The notes beneath the pieces were generated by a model. The model saw only the letters and a program-made list of their open reading frames with translations, was not told the DNA's origin and did no database searches. This document shows positions 59,310-64,000 of a stretch of 64,000 nucleotides of DNA, piece after piece. Origin of the DNA: PALSA-1316 sp964499365 (GTDB lineage: Bacteria; Nitrospirota; Thermodesulfovibrionia; Thermodesulfovibrionales; UBA6898); assembly GCA_964499365.1 (NCBI GenBank), contig CAZCKU010000016.1:40550-104549 (forward strand), written 5' to 3'. Position numbers and translations under genes: made by a program. How positions within the stretch are numbered: position 1 is the first letter of the stretch; each line of letters starts with the position of its first letter.

Positions 59310-61607
59310 ATGGATGAGAACACGAAAAGGGAAATACCCGCGCACTACGCAGTAAAACCCTATGAACCGGCCGACATGCCGCCCTCGCCGTTCGTCAGAT
59401 ACAGCAGTTATGAGCAGCAGGATGATTATCACCTGAGAGATTACCTTTCCGTCATCCTTAAAAGGAAATGGATCGTCCTGTCTTTCTTCATCGCGGTCGT
59501 TATCACGACTGCGATCGTGACCTACTCGATGGTTCCTCTCTATAAGTCCACTGTGGTTATCAAGATCGACAAACAGGGCCCGAATGTCCTCTCGTTCAAG
59601 GGGATGACCAACCTCGATGCCGATACCTATGAGACGCAGCGCGAAATACTGAAAAGCCGTACCCTTGCCGAACGGGTGATCAGGAAACTTGAGCTCGACA
59701 GGAACAGGGATTTCCTGCCTGTTGAAAACAGATTGTCTGCAATGCTCAGCGCGGTCACCGATCCCGTGGTGAAGGGCTTTGCGTATCTGATGCCTGCCGG
59801 CCCGTCACCGGATGCCGGGACAGGCGGAAAAAACGGGGGGAACTCCGCCGGAGACGCGCAGAAGCCCCCCCACAAGGAAGAGATTCCGGTTTACCTGAGC
59901 AATTCCCTCACCGGCCGGCTCGAGGTCGTCCCTGTCAAAAACTCTCAGCTCATGAAGATAAGCTTCATGTCCCACAAGCCGGAGATTTCGCTCAGTGTGG
60001 CCAATGCGGTCGCGGACGAGTATATCGGCTATGACCTCGACAGCCGGGTCGATGCGGGCAGGGAGGCAAAGGAATTTCTAGAAAAACAGATCGAAAGTGC
60101 AAAAACAAAGGTCGAGTCCTCAGAGAAGCTGCTCAATGAATATGCGTCAAAAAATGAAATCATCTATATTGACAGCGACAAGCAGAGCGTGCTCATGAGA
60201 AAACTGTCCGAAATATCCTCGTCCCTGAACGGTGAGACTGCCGAGAGGATGCGGAAAGAGGCCTTATACCGGCAGATAATGGAATCCGGCTCGAATAATC
60301 CAGCCATCATCAACAACGGCCTGCTGCAGGGACTGAAGAGTCAGTATGCCACGCTCGAAGCGGAGTACCTCAACCTCACCAAGACCTTTACCCCGGACTA
60401 TCCGAAGATGCAAAATATGAAACGCCAGCTGGACGCCATCCGTCATAATATTGAAAAAGAGGAGGCCGTCCTGACCAGATCGATCGAATCCGACTACAAG
60501 GCCTCGCTCAAGAAAGAGGCCTACCTCCAGGCCGCCCTCGAAGGACAGAAGAAGAAGGTCCTTGATTTTCAGGAACGGGCGGTCCAGTATCAGTCACTGA
60601 AGAGGGAGGTCGAGGTCAACAAAGAGTTGCACAACAACCTGCTGCAGAGACTGAATGAGGTGGGCGTGGCTGCACTGAGCAAATCCACCAACATCCAGAT
60701 CGTCGACCGGGCGCTTTTCCCGAAGAGGCCCGATAAGCCGAACAAGACACAGAACTTTCTCCTGTCGGTCATATTCGGCCTGTTCGGCGGCGTCGGACTT
60801 GCCTTTCTCGTCGACTACTTTGACAACAGCGTGAAAGACACCGAGGAGATAGAGCGGAGGATGCACCTGACCTCCCTCGGCATGATACCGTATCAGCCGC
60901 AGCTCAACGCGGAGCGGAGACCGCAGGTGATCAGCTCGGAATTCACAAACCCTGTTGCAGAGGCGTTTCGCTCCATAGGCACCTTTATCATGCTGTCGTC
61001 ATCCACAACCCCCCCGCGGAAGATTCTCGTCACCAGTCCCGGGGCAGGGGAAGGCAAAACCACTATCTGCCTCAACATCGCCTCAGCCCTCTCCGAGACC
61101 CTGGGCAAGGGAATTATTATCGATGCCGACATGAGAAGACCGAAGCTGCACCATTCGTTCAACGTCGATAACAAGGCAGGACTTTCGACCTGTCTTTCCG
61201 GCAACACCGCCTTCGAGGATATGCACAACGGCCTGATAAAACCGACCTCCCTAAAGGAACTGAGCATCCTGACATCCGGCCCGGTGCCGCCAAACCCCTC
61301 AAAGCTGCTTCACTCGACAAGGATGAAAGACCTCCTGGATGCGCTGTCTGAGATTTACAACTTTGTTATTATTGATGCCCCCCCCATCATGGGCATGCCC
61401 GACAGCATTCTTCTGAGCAGTTTTGTGGACGGTACGATCCTGGTGGTCAAGGCAGGGCAGACGCAGCGGAACGCGATCACCACGGCAAAGCAGATCTTCG
61501 ACAATGTGAACGGCAACCTGCTGGGAGTCGTATTAAACGGCGTAAAGAAGGACGACCTCAAATATGGCTCCTATTCGAACTATTATTCTTCCTATTTCAA
61601 GGAATAA
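59310..61607 (+). CDS. Wzc-like chain-length determinant / tyrosine autokinase
   Basis: 765 aa from the ATG at 59310 (GAGGGGG upstream). Wzz domain with TM1 at about 50-73 (VLSFFIAVVITTAIVTYSM), long coiled coil, GNVR-type segment and TM2 at about 485-507. BY-kinase domain: Walker A SPGAGEGKTT (near 573), Walker A' IIDADMRRPKLH, Walker B FVIIDAPPIMG. The tail YGSYSNYYSSYF is a tyrosine cluster for autophosphorylation. Controls polymer length and export with the Wza-like protein; the PHP phosphatase downstream is the expected antagonist. Confidence 0.93.
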   Translation: MDENTKREIPAHYAVKPYEPADMPPSPFVRYSSYEQQDDYHLRDYLSVILKRKWIVLSFFIAVVITTAIVTYSMVPLYKSTVVIKIDKQGPNVLSFKGMTNLDADTYETQREILKSRTLAERVIRKLELDRNRDFLPVENRLSAMLSAVTDPVVKGFAYLMPAGPSPDAGTGGKNGGNSAGDAQKPPHKEEIPVYLSNSLTGRLEVVPVKNSQLMKISFMSHKPEISLSVANAVADEYIGYDLDSRVDAGREAKEFLEKQIESAKTKVESSEKLLNEYASKNEIIYIDSDKQSVLMRKLSEISSSLNGETAERMRKEALYRQIMESGSNNPAIINNGLLQGLKSQYATLEAEYLNLTKTFTPDYPKMQNMKRQLDAIRHNIEKEEAVLTRSIESDYKASLKKEAYLQAALEGQKKKVLDFQERAVQYQSLKREVEVNKELHNNLLQRLNEVGVAALSKSTNIQIVDRALFPKRPDKPNKTQNFLLSVIFGLFGGVGLAFLVDYFDNSVKDTEEIERRMHLTSLGMIPYQPQLNAERRPQVISSEFTNPVAEAFRSIGTFIMLSSSTTPPRKILVTSPGAGEGKTTICLNIASALSETLGKGIIIDADMRRPKLHHSFNVDNKAGLSTCLSGNTAFEDMHNGLIKPTSLKELSILTSGPVPPNPSKLLHSTRMKDLLDALSEIYNFVIIDAPPIMGMPDSILLSSFVDGTILVVKAGQTQRNAITTAKQIFDNVNGNLLGVVLNGVKKDDLKYGSYSNYYSSYFKE

Positions 61608-61666
61608 GACCCGTTGAGACAGGGCTGCGGATCCAGCGCTACAGACCAACAGGCAGGCATGGCTCA

Positions 61667-62257
61667 ATGAAGCACAGCGCTCACAGGACGCGGGACAGAG
61701 AATTCAAGCTGCTGCTCGCAGCGGGACTGCTCTGCAGCTATGAGCGAAGCTCCCCGGAGGAACTCTACCAGAAGGCGTCAAAATGCTATGAGCTCCTCAT
61801 CGATATTCTCGAAGACGCTGATACGGCCCGGGACGTTGCGCTCCTTATAGGCAGGCCGGTCCCCCCCGTACAAAACGCAGCCAGATCAATCATAGACCTG
61901 CTGCTGTTCAACAAGGAGGCCGACCCCTTTGTGGCCCTGGGCCTGCAGGACGATGCAGACAGGATGGAGGCGAACAGGAGATGGAAGCGCCTCATGATCC
62001 TGTATCACCCTGACAGATATCCCGATGACCAGGCGTATGAAGAAAGGGCAAAAAAGCTCAACGAGTCCTATGAGAAACTCCAGCGGGGTCAGGGGAGGCA
62101 TGTCTTCGCTGCCGCAGACAACCAGGCAAATCAGAGTGGGCTGTTCACGGTCGATCAGGTCCCCGGGGTCAAGACCGCAAGAAAAGTGCCTGTCTTCGTG
62201 CTGGCCCTGATGATCTTCGTCTGCATCATCTCCCTGTGGCTCTTTATCAGCGTATGA
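61667..62257 (+). CDS. Tail-anchored J-domain protein in the exopolysaccharide operon
   Basis: 196 aa. Residues 1-80 are helical and unassigned. At about 80-140 is a DnaJ-like domain: DPFVALGLQDDADRMEANRR, then MILYHPDRYPDDQAYEERAK with the HPD triad, and LNESYEKL. A TM helix closes the protein (VFVLALMIFVCIISLWLFI), so the J domain is cytosolic and anchored at the C-terminus. Known: the HPD motif stimulates Hsp70 ATPase. Inference: brings DnaK to the export machinery or helps its assembly. I know no standard name. Confidence 0.8.
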   Translation: MKHSAHRTRDREFKLLLAAGLLCSYERSSPEELYQKASKCYELLIDILEDADTARDVALLIGRPVPPVQNAARSIIDLLLFNKEADPFVALGLQDDADRMEANRRWKRLMILYHPDRYPDDQAYEERAKKLNESYEKLQRGQGRHVFAAADNQANQSGLFTVDQVPGVKTARKVPVFVLALMIFVCIISLWLFISV

Positions 62258-62317
62258 CCAAAAGCGGCAGAAGCGCCCGGAGGATGCGGGTCGCAGCGGA
62301 AGGAGCAAAGGACTGAC

Positions 62318-63049
62318 ATGAGCAGCACATTCACCGACATACACTGTCATATTCTGCAGGGACTTGACGACGGCTCGTCCACAGCCGAAGAATCGGTGAA
62401 AATGCTCGAACTCGCCCTGACGGACGGAATCTCAGGGATAGTCGCCACCCCTCATATTGTCTGCGGTGTCTACAGGAATACGAAAGATATCATAGAGACG
62501 GCGCTGCAGGCACTGAAGACGCGGACGAGCGGGGTCCACCTCTATCCAGGGGCCGAGATACGGATCGACAGGGACCTTGCAGCCCGTGTCTGCAGCAGGG
62601 AACTGCCGCTGATTAACAATAAGCATTATATGCTGCTGGAACTGCCTGCATATGTAATCCCGCCCCTGACACAGCTCGAAGCCATTGTCAGGGGTCTGGC
62701 ACAGTCGGATATAATCCCCATCATTGCGCACCCCGAACGTAATATGCCGATACGGAGGGACTTCTCGATTATGGAACGCCTTATCCGCTGCGGCGCCCTC
62801 TTTCAGATGACCGCAATGAGCATCACCAGCCGTGACCTGTGCAGCTCCTCCCTCATGTTAATAAAAAAGGGGTATATCCACGTGGTAGCCTCCGACGCCC
62901 ATGACACCAGGCACCGGCCACCGGTCCTGTCCCACGCCTACGAGACGGTATCGGGAAAATGCGGCAGGGAGCTTGCAGAAAGCCTGTTCATGGTTAACCC
63001 CGCCAAGATAGTACAGGGAGAGGATATCAGGGCGAACCCCTTACAATAG
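62318..63049 (+). CDS. PHP-type protein-tyrosine phosphatase (CpsB/YwqE-like)
   Basis: 243 aa. Metal-binding motif TDIHCHILQGLDDGS at the start, then ATPHIVCGVY, IIAHPERN and VASDAHDTRHRPP, the four PHP metal sites. Known CpsB/YwqE enzymes dephosphorylate the BY-kinase tyrosine cluster; the kinase with its tyrosine tail is two genes upstream. Last gene of the operon, followed by a strong hairpin. Confidence 0.92.
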   Translation: MSSTFTDIHCHILQGLDDGSSTAEESVKMLELALTDGISGIVATPHIVCGVYRNTKDIIETALQALKTRTSGVHLYPGAEIRIDRDLAARVCSRELPLINNKHYMLLELPAYVIPPLTQLEAIVRGLAQSDIIPIIAHPERNMPIRRDFSIMERLIRCGALFQMTAMSITSRDLCSSSLMLIKKGYIHVVASDAHDTRHRPPVLSHAYETVSGKCGRELAESLFMVNPAKIVQGEDIRANPLQ

Positions 63050-63053
63050 AAAA

Positions 63054-63088
63054 GCGTCCTGCCCCGGTCTGATCCCGGGGCAGGACGC
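63054..63088 (-). terminator. Hairpin between convergent genes
   Basis: A perfect 14-bp stem (GCGTCCTGCCCCGG, 63054-63067, with 63075-63088). The T-run (TTTTCTATT) follows on the minus strand, so it ends the golvesin-domain gene and may also stop plus-strand read-through. Confidence 0.8.
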
Positions 63089-63119
63089 CTGGCTGAGAGT
63101 ATTGCTACGGACCAGCTTA

Positions 63120-64000
63120 TTAAGGAACTGAGACGAACTTCACCGCGTCAGCGCTGTAACTCGTCGGTGACGGGTTCGGGGCAGAAAGCATTACCGACCC
63201 ACCCTTTGCGGCATCGAAGCTGTACGTGCCGATCAGGTTCCACATGCCGCCGTTCTGCTGCTGGTTCACCGTAACGGTCTTTGAACCGCCGTTATAGGCA
63301 ACGGTGACCGGTGCTGCGGTAGACCGCGACGAATAGGCCGACCACCACATATAGACATTGTAGGTACCACTCTGCGGAAGGGTTGCCTTCCAGGTATACG
63401 TTGCACCGTTCCGGCTCCAGAGTGAATTTCCACCGTAGGAACCTGTACCGCTTGATATACTCCAGGTCCCGGTTGAGGAGGTCCCAGCTGCACCATTGTC
63501 GATGATGATCTCGGCAGCAGGCGCTGCCGTCGGCGTGTAGACGAACTTCACCGCATCTGCGCAATAGCTTGTCGGTGACGGGTTCGGTGCTGAGAGCGTT
63601 ACCGTCCCGCCCTTTGCAGCATCGAAGGTGTATGTCCCGACCAGGTTCCACGTGCCGCCGTTCTGCTGCTGGTTCACCGTAACGGTCTTTGACCCGCCGT
63701 TATACGCAACAGTGACCGGTGCTGCGGTGGACCGGGAAGAATAGGCAGACCACTGCATATACACCTTGTACGTGCCGCTCTGCGGAAGGGTCGCCTTCCA
63801 GGTATATGTTGCACCGTTCCGGCTCCAGACTGAACTGCCCCCGTACGAACCCGTACCGCTTGATGTCGACCATGTTCCGGTATACGATGTCCCGGCAGCG
63901 CCGTTGTCGATGATGATCTCGACCGGTGCTGCTGCGACAGGATTTGCCTGTGTGGTTGCCGAGACCTGGGCTGATGCTGCAGAGTTATTGCCGGCCGCAT
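63120..64000 (-). CDS. Golvesin/Xly CBD-like repeat protein (N-terminus beyond window)
   Basis: The open frame enters from the right edge and stops at 63120, giving about 293 residues. An Ala/Ser/Thr/Gln-rich linker (SAASAQVSATTQANPVAAAP) leads into two copies of a domain of about 130 aa. Each begins EIIIDNGAAGTS, has YTWKATLPQSGTY.VYM.WSAY, then TVTVNQQQNGG.WNL.GTY.F and ends ADAVKFV. This fits the golvesin C-terminal-like domain of secreted and carbohydrate-active proteins. The copies are nearly identical at the DNA level, a sign of recent duplication. Probably secreted; what precedes it is unseen. Confidence 0.82.
   Translation of the reverse strand, partial: AAGNNSAASAQVSATTQANPVAAAPVEIIIDNGAAGTSYTGTWSTSSGTGSYGGSSVWSRNGATYTWKATLPQSGTYKVYMQWSAYSSRSTAAPVTVAYNGGSKTVTVNQQQNGGTWNLVGTYTFDAAKGGTVTLSAPNPSPTSYCADAVKFVYTPTAAPAAEIIIDNGAAGTSSTGTWSISSGTGSYGGNSLWSRNGATYTWKATLPQSGTYNVYMWWSAYSSRSTAAPVTVAYNGGSKTVTVNQQQNGGMWNLIGTYSFDAAKGGSVMLSAPNPSPTSYSADAVKFVSVP

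Overview
The window is 64 kb of a GC-rich bacterial chromosome. The gene set (lipid A flippase msbA, O-antigen ligase, Wza/Wzc-type export, class I fumarase, rubrerythrin-like protein, c-type haem sensors, many c-di-GMP genes, a sigma-54 promoter) points to a Gram-negative, at least partly anaerobic lineage of the Nitrospirota/Desulfobacterota kind. That placement is inferred from gene content only. I see no tRNA, rRNA, CRISPR array, transposase or prophage.

Layout. 1-6.7 kb: two large secreted proteins (CSLREA/LamG, cut by the window edge; NHL/LamG) and an Arg/Asp-repeat secreted protein, all on the minus strand. 6.9-10 kb: a haem-motif HD-GYP sensor and a small membrane protein. 10-18.2 kb: a minus-strand run DUF4337 - PilZ - SPFH/GYF - DUF4178 - 45-aa membrane peptide - DUF350 - membrane aminopropyltransferase-like - Tat flavin oxidase. 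The last six form a compact module resembling envelope-stress neighbourhoods, but without PspA. 18.4-21.1 kb: the methyl cycle, metK then ahcY, with an S-adenosylhomocysteine riboswitch before ahcY. 21-32 kb: housekeeping and stress genes (UspA, NDUFA9-like SDR, toxin-antitoxin pair, YhcH, fumarase with ferritin-like protein, SufR-like regulator, bioF, Na/Ca antiporter, thiamine-binding protein, HU, CYTH). 32.5-39 kb: lipopolysaccharide assembly (msbA, DUF3108, O-antigen ligase, fused glycosyltransferase, FkbM methyltransferase).

39.1-47.2 kb is a pyrimidine operon, pyrR-pyrB-pyrC-carA-(membrane protein)-carB. It is preceded by a good sigma-70 promoter, a PyrR-type binding hairpin and an unreported-looking 42-codon leader ORF whose stop overlaps the pyrR start. 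47.5-54.9 kb: a PPi-type phosphofructokinase, then on the minus strand rpmI-rplT-pheS-pheT-cheX and a haem-motif chemoreceptor. 55.2-57.7 kb: a periplasmic thioredoxin-like protein, a GAF-DHp protein lacking the kinase ATPase domain, and a GAF-GGDEF cyclase. 58.1-63 kb: an exopolysaccharide operon behind a near-consensus sigma-54 promoter (Wza-like, Wzc-like tyrosine kinase, tail-anchored J-domain protein, PHP phosphatase). The window ends in a partial golvesin-domain repeat protein.

Most notable signals: the DUF4178/DUF350/aminopropyltransferase/flavin oxidase module with its tiny extra gene; the pyr leader combining a PyrR hairpin with a translationally coupled leader peptide; the SAH riboswitch sharing bases with a hairpin that covers the ahcY ribosome-binding site; extra linker segments in three consecutive pyrimidine enzymes, two of them with similar DNA; and two very short genes (45 and 27 aa).
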